Virus record (IMG/VR): IMGVR_UViG_3300036780_000119 | Coordinates: 1 to 64,000 of that record | Source: a virus | Length of the DNA stretch: 64,000 nucleotides | Strand: one strand, 5' to 3' | In this document: in pieces, positions 43,246-51,603 of the stretch | Layout of the letters: each line of letters begins with the position of its first letter | Numbering within the stretch: the first letter of the stretch is position 1 | The notes under the pieces: generated by a model | Databases searched by the model: none | What the model was told of the DNA's origin: nothing | Seen by the model: only the letters and a program-made list of their open reading frames with translations | Position numbers and translations under genes: made by a program

Positions 43246-46053
43246 CTAGTTCCAGGCACCGCTTACCGGGGTGTGGATCGTGGCGGCCTGCCACGTGCCG
43301 CCCTGCACGGACATGGGCTGCGGGAACAGCCAGGTGATGCCGATGAGCACTTGCAGTTCGGCCATGCCGCCGGCCGGGCCGGCCGCGGGAACGATGATGA
43401 TCGTCAGCGTCGCCGACGCTGTGGACCCGTTGGCGTCGGTGACGGTGAACTGCGGGCTGTAGGAGCCGGGTGCGGTGGGTGTGCCGGTGATCGCCCCGGT
43501 CACAGTGCTCAGCGTCAGCCCCGGCGGCAGCGCCCCGGCAGTGACCGACCAGGTGTAGGGGCTGGTGCCGGACGTGACAGCCAGCACCGTTCCTGTGTAG
43601 GCGGTGCCGGTGGTGCCGCCAGTCACCGCCGTGGTGGTGATCACCGGGGCGGTGGAGGTGATGGTGATGGTGAACGACCCGGGCGCGGTCACCCCGTTGG
43701 CGTCGGTCACGGTGATGGTGACCGGCTGGGCGGTGACCGCCCCGGTGGGGGTGCCGTGGATCGTCCCGGCGGTGCCGGTGGCCGACCCGTCACCGTCGAG
43801 CAGCAGCCCGGCTGGCAGCGACCCGGCGGTGACCGCGAACGTGTACGGCGTGGTGCCCTGGGTGGCGGTCACCACCACCGGGTTGCCGCCGGTCTTGGTG
43901 TAGGCGGTGCCGGTCTTGCCGTTGGGCAGGCTGGTGGTGGTGATGGACAGCACCGCCGCGGTGAGGGTGGTCAGCACGGCCGCCCAGCCGTTGGCCTTGG
44001 TGACCGCCGAATAGCTGGGGGCTGCGGTGGCGGTCAGCGCCTGGGTGCCTGCGGACAGGTCGTCGGCGGTGCACATCTGCCAGACGCTGGGCGCGCTGGA
44101 CGCCAGGTGCGCGGCCTGCGTGTACCCGGACGGGACGGTCCAGGTGCCGGATGGGCTGGTGGCGTGGAAGGCGGCCACCGCCAGCAGCGCCATCGAGTCC
44201 GCGGCGTTCGGGGCACCGGCTTTGATCGGCATCGTGGCCGTGCCGGTCAGGCTCGCCGCGAATTTAGAACACTGGTTGTAGATGTAGTTGAGGCCGGGCA
44301 GCAGATCGTAGGCGGTGACGAAAAACCCGGCCTGGTTGCCGGCGCTGGAGTAGCTGATGGCGCTGCCGCCGGAGCTGCCGGCCAGGTAACACACGTCACC
44401 CGAGGGCGCGGGGGAGGAGGCGACGAAGTAGAACCCCTCGGTGAACCCGCCCGGCATGGTGGTGTTGGCGGCCAGCCACAGCTTGTCCCCGGCGTGGAAG
44501 GTCATCCCGGGCACGGTGAACTTGGCCGCGCCGCCGCTGCCGGAGGTGACGGTGGCCGCTTGCAGGATTTCCCCGTCGGGCAGGATGTTGTACTCCGGGT
44601 TATTCGCCCCGGAGAACCAGTTGATGCAGGCCACCGGCTTGCCGGCGGCGAGCCGGGCGGCCATCACATCGCCGACGTAGTTCATCCACGGCTTCTGCGT
44701 CTGGCCGCCGTCGCCGGGGCTGGCCCAGCCGGCGAAATAGAACTGGTTTTTCACCGGGTAGTTGGTGACGCCCTGCTGGGACATGCCAAGCTCAGCGACA
44801 CCGAACGGGACCGGGTAGGGCAGGTGCTGGTCGGCGTAGTCCATCATCGACTTGCCGGGGCCACCCTGGGATGCCTGCGCAAGGCCGTTCGGCTGGTCCA
44901 GGTAGTAGGTCGGCGGCCCGTTGGTGTAGGTGTTGCCGTACATATCAGCGACGATGAAAAAAACGAACTGGTCGCCGGGGTAGTACTGGTAGTAGTTGCC
45001 CTGGGTGGAGTGGTTGGTGGCCCAGTCCACCCCCACCGGCGTGAACCCGTACGGCCGGGCGGGCAGCCCCGGGTTGCCGGCCAGGCCCCAGTTCGGGTGC
45101 GCGTCCGCGAACAGGATCGCCGGGGCGTAGTAGTTGTAGTAGGCGTTGTACACCGGCCCGGAGCCGCTGAACGAGCCGCCGTTCGGCTCCTGCCAGACGG
45201 TCACCCACAACTGCGGCGGCTGCGTCCACGCGGGGCTGGCCGCCCAGGCGGTGGCCATCGCCTGCTGGAGGATGTTGACCGTCGTGGCCAGGTGCGAATA
45301 GTCGCCGGACGGGCTGGCCGGGTCCGCGCCGTTCAGCGACTGGGACGGCTTGACGCACAGCAGGACCGACGTGCCCGCGTTGATCAGGTCGAGCAGGTCG
45401 CCGGGCAGCCCGTTCGGGTTGCCGCCGGTGGACGGGCTGGAGTTGAGGATGTACTGCTGGCCGGATTCCTGGGCGGTGCCGGACCCAAGGAACCACTTCT
45501 GCATGTGGATGGCTATCGGCCCGGCCAGGGTGGTGCCGTCGACGGAGGACGCAGCGGTGTTCACCCAGTTGGCCAGGTTCAGCCGGCCGGAGGTGGGGGC
45601 GTGGCCACCGGGGTCGCCGCCGTACCCGCTGGGCAGTGTGGTGGCGCCGACAAACCCCGCGGACTGGCCGGAGTTGACCGCTACCGTCTCGATGATCGGG
45701 TAGGACCCGGCGGGCAGGCTGTATTCTTTCAGGCCGCCGTGGCAGTTCACCCCCACCTGGGCGGCGGGCAGGGTGAACGACACGGAGGTGAGGCCGCCGG
45801 GCTGGCTGGCGCCGGGCAGCATCCACGTCTCCACCCGGCCCGCGCCGCCGGCCGCTGAGACGGCCAGCTGAACCCAGTTGCCGTCCGGCGGTGTGAACGG
45901 GACCGCGGGTGCCGGGGCGAGCACCATGGCCAGCAGCATGTTCCCGGCGGTTGTCGGGGTAAATGTGGACCCGGTCTTGGCGGTGGTGAGCGCCACGGTG
46001 CCGTTGCCGGTGCACTGCGGCCCAGTCTGCACCGTCGTGAACTTGGCGGTCAC
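43246..46053 (-). CDS. giant tail fibre with glycoside-hydrolase-like and Ig-like domains
   Basis: 935 residues. Residues 1-140 are a beta domain. About 150-470 look like a glycosidase TIM barrel (WVTVWQEPNGG, where QEPN recalls the acid/base Glu of GH5/GH26/GH39 clan-A enzymes; AYYNYYAPAILFADAHP; FGVAELG, a second Glu). About 470-680 are beta-rich. About 690-890 hold two He_PIG-type Ig repeats (GTTPYTFAVTAGSLPAGLLLD, GTSPYTWSVTAGALPPGLTL). Probably a depolymerase fibre that cuts host surface glycans. Confidence 0.7.
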   Translation of the reverse strand: MTAKFTTVQTGPQCTGNGTVALTTAKTGSTFTPTTAGNMLLAMVLAPAPAVPFTPPDGNWVQLAVSAAGGAGRVETWMLPGASQPGGLTSVSFTLPAAQVGVNCHGGLKEYSLPAGSYPIIETVAVNSGQSAGFVGATTLPSGYGGDPGGHAPTSGRLNLANWVNTAASSVDGTTLAGPIAIHMQKWFLGSGTAQESGQQYILNSSPSTGGNPNGLPGDLLDLINAGTSVLLCVKPSQSLNGADPASPSGDYSHLATTVNILQQAMATAWAASPAWTQPPQLWVTVWQEPNGGSFSGSGPVYNAYYNYYAPAILFADAHPNWGLAGNPGLPARPYGFTPVGVDWATNHSTQGNYYQYYPGDQFVFFIVADMYGNTYTNGPPTYYLDQPNGLAQASQGGPGKSMMDYADQHLPYPVPFGVAELGMSQQGVTNYPVKNQFYFAGWASPGDGGQTQKPWMNYVGDVMAARLAAGKPVACINWFSGANNPEYNILPDGEILQAATVTSGSGGAAKFTVPGMTFHAGDKLWLAANTTMPGGFTEGFYFVASSPAPSGDVCYLAGSSGGSAISYSSAGNQAGFFVTAYDLLPGLNYIYNQCSKFAASLTGTATMPIKAGAPNAADSMALLAVAAFHATSPSGTWTVPSGYTQAAHLASSAPSVWQMCTADDLSAGTQALTATAAPSYSAVTKANGWAAVLTTLTAAVLSITTTSLPNGKTGTAYTKTGGNPVVVTATQGTTPYTFAVTAGSLPAGLLLDGDGSATGTAGTIHGTPTGAVTAQPVTITVTDANGVTAPGSFTITITSTAPVITTTAVTGGTTGTAYTGTVLAVTSGTSPYTWSVTAGALPPGLTLSTVTGAITGTPTAPGSYSPQFTVTDANGSTASATLTIIIVPAAGPAGGMAELQVLIGITWLFPQPMSVQGGTWQAATIHTPVSGAWN

Positions 46054-46054
46054 G

Positions 46055-47833
46055 TCAGCCGGCCGCCGTCCACCAGCTCTTGCCGCCGCTGGACAATGCC
46101 GGCGTCGTCCCGGGCAGTGTGGTGGCCCCCGTGCCGCCGGTCGCGATCCGGTAGCTGGCCGCGGTGAGACCCAGGTTGTACAGGCCCCCCTGGCCGGTCG
46201 CGCCCCACATGTCGCCGAGCGTCGGCATCGTGGTCGCGTTCATCAGGAACGCCACCCAGTACTGGCCCGGGGTGAGTGCTTGCGCGGTGATCGTGCAGGT
46301 GACCAGGCTGCCGAGGGCGCCGCCGAATGAGGCGTCGGTGGCGGCGGACGCGAGCAGCGCCGTGGAACTGTACAGGCCCGCGAAGTTCTCCCCGGCGGTA
46401 ACTCCCGCAGCGGGGGTGCCGCCCAGCGCGAAATACAGCTTGGAGACGGTGACGGGCTGCCGGATTTTGAGGCCGAGCAGGTAGATCGTGCCGGAGGTGG
46501 GGGCGGTGCTTGCCGCGATCAGCATCGGGTCATATACCCAGGCGGCGAGACCATGGTCGGCGGGCATCCAGCCGTGTGCCGGGTGCACGTGCCCGGCGTC
46601 GGCCATCAGCCCCTTAGCCCCGGCTGCCTGGTTCCCGGCTGGCTGAATGTCGGTGGCCGTGCTGTCGAACGACAGCCCCTGGCTGTGCGCGGCCGACAGC
46701 CACACCTTGTTCGTGGATACGTACTGGAACAGGACCGTTTCGGCCCGGGACAGCAGGTAGGTGGTGGCGCCGCCGCCGACGTTGAACACGTCGGTCCCGG
46801 CTGCGGCGATCGTGCACGTGTTGCCGCTGGTGATGACCTTGACGCCGATGATGATCCGGTCGGCGGGGCCGTTGGGCAGCGTGATAGTGACCGCGCCGCC
46901 GGACGTGTTCACCCGTACCAGGTCATACGGGGCGGCGGTGTAGGCGGCGGTCTTCACGCCGGTCGGGATGATCACCCACGGGTGGATGTGGTCAGCGCGG
47001 GCCACCGATCCGAGGCTGCCCGCGGACTGGGTGCCGGCCGGCTGAATGTCGGTGCTGGTGGAGTCGAGCGTCACCGTGGAAAGCTGGCTGACGGTGGCTG
47101 CGTCCTGCGGGCTCACCCCGTCGGCCAGGTTCGACAGGGTCTGGCTGTTCATCGGCACCGTGGCCGTGGGCGGATGCTCGGTGGCAATTATGTCCAGGCT
47201 GCTGGTTTTGACCAGCGGCGTGTCCGGGTTGGTGTTGTCCACCGTGACCGAGCCGTCGGCCGCAGTTACTGACGTGACACCGCCGGGTGCAATGCCGCTG
47301 GTCGTGTTCAGCCACACGTCGGTCGGCAGCGCGCCGCCGGTGCCGCCCAGCGTCGGCGCGACCGGCCCAACCCACCACACCACTGATGAGGTGGTGTCTG
47401 GCCGCAGCGGGTAGCTGGCGGTGTCCGGGTCGTAGTACACGTAGGGGGCGAGCTGCATCGCGGCAAGGGGCGCGACGTCGCCGGCCAGCGTGGTCAGGTC
47501 GGTGCCGATGTCGTTGGCGTACAGCCACCGCCGCGGCCCGGTACCACCGGACGCGTCGGCGGCCATCCGGTAAATCCCGTCCGGCCCCTGGAGGCTGTCG
47601 GGGATTTCCCCGTTGGCATCACAGGTGACCGACGCGGTGGGGGTGCCGGTGCCATCCAGCAGGCCGGTGCCGTCGTCCACGCCGCCGGGCAGCGGCGCCG
47701 CCGGGTACTGGGCGCCGCCGACGAGGCTGTCCCAGAAGGTGAGCGTCACCCCGGGCGCCTGGGCGATCGACCCGTCGGTGTTCCAGGTGAACGCCCAGTC
47801 CGAGCTGCCGCCGCCGAAAGTGTGCCTAGCCAA
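46055..47833 (-). CDS. tail fibre or baseplate protein
   Basis: 592 residues from a TTG with AGGAG 7 bases upstream. WAFTWNTDGSIAQAPGVTLTFWDS is an N-terminal beta module. About 240-290 and 410-440 repeat SLDSTSTDIQPAGTQSAGSLGSVARADHIHP-like units with conserved HxH (HIHP, HVHP), a metal-binding fibre motif. The C-terminus is a beta domain. Probable receptor-side fibre. Confidence 0.7.
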   Translation of the reverse strand: MARHTFGGGSSDWAFTWNTDGSIAQAPGVTLTFWDSLVGGAQYPAAPLPGGVDDGTGLLDGTGTPTASVTCDANGEIPDSLQGPDGIYRMAADASGGTGPRRWLYANDIGTDLTTLAGDVAPLAAMQLAPYVYYDPDTASYPLRPDTTSSVVWWVGPVAPTLGGTGGALPTDVWLNTTSGIAPGGVTSVTAADGSVTVDNTNPDTPLVKTSSLDIIATEHPPTATVPMNSQTLSNLADGVSPQDAATVSQLSTVTLDSTSTDIQPAGTQSAGSLGSVARADHIHPWVIIPTGVKTAAYTAAPYDLVRVNTSGGAVTITLPNGPADRIIIGVKVITSGNTCTIAAAGTDVFNVGGGATTYLLSRAETVLFQYVSTNKVWLSAAHSQGLSFDSTATDIQPAGNQAAGAKGLMADAGHVHPAHGWMPADHGLAAWVYDPMLIAASTAPTSGTIYLLGLKIRQPVTVSKLYFALGGTPAAGVTAGENFAGLYSSTALLASAATDASFGGALGSLVTCTITAQALTPGQYWVAFLMNATTMPTLGDMWGATGQGGLYNLGLTAASYRIATGGTGATTLPGTTPALSSGGKSWWTAAG

Positions 47834-47897
47834 AGGATGTCTCCTCGCGGGGGTCAGATACCGGGCGGGTGGCTGCCAGACCCCTCCGTGACGGGGG

Positions 47898-48830
47898 TCA
47901 GAAGGCCAGCGGGTAGCAGCCGGTGCCTTCCAGGACGCTGGCTGAGGTGGCGACGCCGTATGCGGCGACGGTGCCGTCGGCGCGGAAGGTCAGGGACGCG
48001 GTTTCGAAGGAGCCGGAGCCGCCTTGCGGGGACTGCTTGACCGCGTCGCAGCGCAGCGGCACGTGGTGATACACCGGCGGCGCGTAGGAGCTGGAGATGC
48101 TGCAGATGACGGTGCCGTCGCCGACGTCCGCGGCGCCGCCCAGGGTGATTTCCGCGGCCACCGCGACCAGGCCAGGCGCGACCTTCGCATACGACAAGGT
48201 GCCGCGCCAGCCTTGTGGCCGGAAGTTGGTGATGGTGTGGGGTGTGTCGGGGGTCAGCGCGATATAGGACCAGGAAGACCCGTCCCACAGGGCGACCATC
48301 CCGGTGTCGCTTTCATACAGCAGCCCCGGCGATGGCATTTTCGGCCGCACCGACGACACGCCAGCCAGTATCAGCCCACCGGAGTACCGTTCATCGGCCA
48401 TCTGGGTGAGCCCGCCGGAGGATGCCGACTGCCAGGACATGATGGGCAGGTCCCACAGGCCGGTGGAGGTTTGCGTCAGGGCGGGTTTCTGCGGATTGGC
48501 GCCGGGGGTTCCGGTGATGACGGTGGGCACGATGAACAGGGACGGGTCGCTGGCGGCCCGGTCCAGCCTCAGCACGAGCCTGTCGATCCTGTTCTGTGAT
48601 GAGGCAGCCGGCACCGGCGTGGCGGTGCTGGCGGAGACGGGTTTGCAGAACGACCGGATGATCGCGGCGCCGGTGCCGATGACGGCGTTGCGGCCCGACC
48701 CGTCCAGCGACGGCGCCAGCCCGGTGATCACCCCGGACCACAGGCCGGGGGAGAACAGTTCCTCCCACTGGCTGATGTTGCTGACCGTGGAAACACCCGG
48801 CAGCGGGAAGGCGTCATCGGCGATGGTTAC
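47898..48830 (-). CDS. minor tail protein, start codon missing
   Basis: About 310 residues. In this family I would expect MTIADDAFPLPG at the start, but the codon there is GTA (48830-48828) inside GTAA overlapping the upstream stop; no ATG, GTG or TTG lies nearby in frame until 48735. IDRLVLRLDRAASDPSLFIVPTVITGTPG and VALWDGSSWSYI are typical of the gene after the Gp37-like protein. Either a GTA or ATC start is used or a point change disabled the gene. Confidence 0.65.
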   Translation of the reverse strand, partial: VTIADDAFPLPGVSTVSNISQWEELFSPGLWSGVITGLAPSLDGSGRNAVIGTGAAIIRSFCKPVSASTATPVPAASSQNRIDRLVLRLDRAASDPSLFIVPTVITGTPGANPQKPALTQTSTGLWDLPIMSWQSASSGGLTQMADERYSGGLILAGVSSVRPKMPSPGLLYESDTGMVALWDGSSWSYIALTPDTPHTITNFRPQGWRGTLSYAKVAPGLVAVAAEITLGGAADVGDGTVICSISSSYAPPVYHHVPLRCDAVKQSPQGGSGSFETASLTFRADGTVAAYGVATSASVLEGTGCYPLAF

Positions 48831-50626
48831 TGCCCTGCCTTTCTGGCAGCCCTGATGGCCTTGTTGATCTTGCGGACCTGGGAGGCGAGCCGCCGCACCG
48901 CGCTGCGGTCGGCCGTGCTGTCGTCGGAGGAGGCGCCGACGGTGGGCGTGACCACCTCGTAATAGCTGCCGTAACTGCCGGTGACCTGCACGCCGGTTGT
49001 CGGGCCCATGTAGACGGTGCCGGAGGTGTCTGACCCGGCGGTGAGCTCGACCGCGCTGATCACGTCGGTGTAGGAGATGCCCGGGTGGATCTGGATGGTG
49101 ACCGTGTCGCCAAGCTGGTAGCCCTGCACGACGCCCACGGTTTCGCCGAACCGCAAGTGCGGGATGTCGGTGGCGGTGATGGTCAGCGTGTGCGCGCTCG
49201 CGCCGTCCGCCAGATCCTGGTCGACCGCGGTGGAGATGTCGTCGGCGTTGGTGGAGGATGTCTGGTCCTCGAACAGTTCGGTGCGCCGCCACGGGTCACC
49301 GGCCGCGTCGCCGGAACTGTCGTGTTCGGTGAAGTTCGGTGGCTGCGCGCCGTCTTCGATGAGCACGACGTCTGTGGTGGGGATGGCGTCGGCGATGCTG
49401 TCGCCGCGCAGGTTGCCCAGCGTCGTGGAGAACACGGCCTTTTTGGACAGGTCACGGGGCAGGTAGCAGTCGAACACCAGATTGCCGCCGGCCAGGCCGA
49501 TGCTGACCCCGATCAGGCTCTTGGACGCGACCGTCCGGATTTTGTCCATCAGGGTCTGCCCCAGGTTGGACACGTAGGTGCCGGTGGCGCCGCCGCCGGA
49601 GTCATACAGCATCACGTCATCGACGTAGTGCACCTCACCGGCGTTCTGCGTGTTCTGCACCTTGACCGCGGCCAGCGCCCACACCGAGTTGTCCGGGGCG
49701 GCGACCGACCCGGTGGACTGGGTCCAGCCGGAGTCGGAGTCCACGGCACCCTGGGCGTAGATGGTGGCCAGGTGGCTGCCGGAAATGTCATAGAACGACG
49801 CGCCCGTGTCGCAGGTCTGGGCGAAGTTGAAGGTGCGGAACCATGCGGAGCAGTTGATGGAATCACCGGGGCGGACGCTCATCCCCTGGGCGGCGACACT
49901 GCCCGGGGCGCCGGAGAACGCGGTCATGTCCCCCGCCGCGGCCGATGTCATCTGCATGCTGTGGCCGCCGGAGTGGGCACGGTCGGTGGTGCGGGCAATG
50001 CCGCAGTTCGCCTGGGCGGTCCAGTTGCCGAGGCTGCCGTCGAATCCGGCGCTGTCACCGGACAGCCAGTTCGATGACCCGGTGGCCAGCGGCGCGGTCA
50101 GGGTGAGGCTGATCGTGCCGCCGCGGCCCTGGTCGGTGGCGACGGTGAAGTTGGGCACATTGCGGGCCGTGTCGCCGGCGGTCACCATGTTCTCGGTGAC
50201 CAGGGTTTTGATGACGGTCTCGGCCGGGCCGGAGATGACCCGCGGGGTGGTGGGCTGGTTCGCCCACGTTTTGGTGCCGTCGATGTACGCGACCCGGTTG
50301 GCCAGCAGGCACAGGAAGTCCGCGCCAGACAGTGTGATGGTTTCGGTGATGATGCCGGTGTTCGGGTCAACAACCAGGTCGTGTTCCCACTGCTCGGCCA
50401 GCAACGGCACCTGGAACACGCCGTTCCAGTCCACAAACAAGGCGCGGGGAATGAACTCGCCCTGGGAGTCGAACGTGACCAGCAGCCAGTTCCGCGGGGT
50501 CGCCGGCAATACCAGGGTGAACGCGCCGACCTGGTTGAACTGCAGCGTGTTGACGTCCAGTTTCTGCCAGGTGATCGGCTGCTGGGGCACCAGCTCGTCG
50601 CTGAGCGCGTCAATGCGGACCGTCAC
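48827..50626 (-). CDS. minor tail protein, Gp37-like with carbohydrate-binding insert
   Basis: 599 residues from the GTG at 50626. VRIDALSDELVPQQPITWQKL, LVVDPNTGIITETITLSG and LANRVAYI mark the siphovirus Gp37-like (ReqiPepy6) family that follows the distal tail protein. Residues about 190-330 (NWLSGDSAGFDGSLGNWTAQ, AHSGGHSMQM) form an inserted CBM4/9-like jelly roll, probably binding cell-wall sugar. C-terminal basic helix. Part of the baseplate. Confidence 0.75.
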   Translation of the reverse strand: MTVRIDALSDELVPQQPITWQKLDVNTLQFNQVGAFTLVLPATPRNWLLVTFDSQGEFIPRALFVDWNGVFQVPLLAEQWEHDLVVDPNTGIITETITLSGADFLCLLANRVAYIDGTKTWANQPTTPRVISGPAETVIKTLVTENMVTAGDTARNVPNFTVATDQGRGGTISLTLTAPLATGSSNWLSGDSAGFDGSLGNWTAQANCGIARTTDRAHSGGHSMQMTSAAAGDMTAFSGAPGSVAAQGMSVRPGDSINCSAWFRTFNFAQTCDTGASFYDISGSHLATIYAQGAVDSDSGWTQSTGSVAAPDNSVWALAAVKVQNTQNAGEVHYVDDVMLYDSGGGATGTYVSNLGQTLMDKIRTVASKSLIGVSIGLAGGNLVFDCYLPRDLSKKAVFSTTLGNLRGDSIADAIPTTDVVLIEDGAQPPNFTEHDSSGDAAGDPWRRTELFEDQTSSTNADDISTAVDQDLADGASAHTLTITATDIPHLRFGETVGVVQGYQLGDTVTIQIHPGISYTDVISAVELTAGSDTSGTVYMGPTTGVQVTGSYGSYYEVVTPTVGASSDDSTADRSAVRRLASQVRKINKAIRAARKAGQ

Positions 50627-51576
50627 GGGCGCAGCCAGCGGCGCGTGTAGAACAGGGCAATCTGGGATCCGGCGCCGGTGCCGGTGAGCTCGACGTCGAT
50701 CAGGTTGACGCCGGGCACCAGCGGCCACAGGTCCCGCGGGTCGGCGGCGGCCAGATGCGCCCACTGGGAGTTCCCGGCGGCGTCGGTGACGCTAGTGCCG
50801 GTGACCGGGTCGGTGACGACCGTCCACACATCGCCGTCGGGCACGGACGTGTCCAGGGTCCACTCCAGGCCGGTGGTCACGTTGGTCACGGCCGGCTGGC
50901 CAGGACCGGTGACCTGCCAGGTCGGGTAGGTGTCGGCGTCGCCGGTGTAGTTGATGTCGCTCTGCCCGAGTGCCATGCCGGGGGACAGCAGGATCGGCGG
51001 CATCGGCGGCACCCCGGCGCCGGGGATGGCGGCGGCGAACACGATCGGCCCCACCTGCTGGGCGGGCACATCGGTCCAGTACGGCTGCCCGGTGAGGGTG
51101 AGCGTCCACTGTGACCACCACAGCGGGATGTCGGTCTCATCGGGCTGGTCCAGCCCGGCCGTGCAGTAGCATTCGAGCAGCCGCAAACTCCCGTCGGGCT
51201 GCTGAATCCCCAGGTAGCCGGGTTTCGGAACGCCGGCGCGGACGGTCCAGAAAGCGTTGCTGACCGCCTCATACAGCAGGTGCGCGGCCGATGGGTCGGT
51301 TTTGTCCGGCGCTTCGGCGTACAAGGCGAGGGTGACGGTCCGCGGCTGCGGGATCTGGCTCTGGATGATGAACGCGCCGGTCGGCAGCGGCAGCATGGTC
51401 AGCGCGTTGGGGAAGCCGCCGATGCCGCTGATGGCGGTGGCGATGACCCCGTCGCCCAGGCCCAGGTCGGACAGGTCCCACACTTTCCCGTCCGGGTCGG
51501 TCCAGGTCAGGTCGGGCCGTGCGCCCAGCTGCGGGAAGGTGGGCAGGGTGATGGTGGCCTGGGCGAGAACAGGCAA
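50623..51576 (-). CDS. distal tail protein (Dit-like)
   Basis: 317 residues from a TTG. TWTDPDGKVWDLSDLG, GIGGFPNALTMLPLPTGAFI and WWSQWTLTLTGQPYWTD, then a galectin-like C-terminal half (DVWTVVTDPVTGTSVT), match siphovirus Dit proteins. It sits right after the tape measure, as expected, and would cap the tail tube and hold the baseplate. Confidence 0.8.
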   Translation of the reverse strand: MPVLAQATITLPTFPQLGARPDLTWTDPDGKVWDLSDLGLGDGVIATAISGIGGFPNALTMLPLPTGAFIIQSQIPQPRTVTLALYAEAPDKTDPSAAHLLYEAVSNAFWTVRAGVPKPGYLGIQQPDGSLRLLECYCTAGLDQPDETDIPLWWSQWTLTLTGQPYWTDVPAQQVGPIVFAAAIPGAGVPPMPPILLSPGMALGQSDINYTGDADTYPTWQVTGPGQPAVTNVTTGLEWTLDTSVPDGDVWTVVTDPVTGTSVTDAAGNSQWAHLAAADPRDLWPLVPGVNLIDVELTGTGAGSQIALFYTRRWLRP

Positions 51577-51603
51577 ACCGTGCCCCCCTTTCCCGGCGGC
51601 TGG

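Noticed and set aside
44983-44995. Promoter motif copy (GTAGTTGCC) in the late region
   Set aside because: Lies inside a fibre coding sequence with neither flank element, as expected by chance.
43234-45858. Long rightward frame opposite the giant fibre
   Set aside because: Antisense shadow with skewed composition and no domains.
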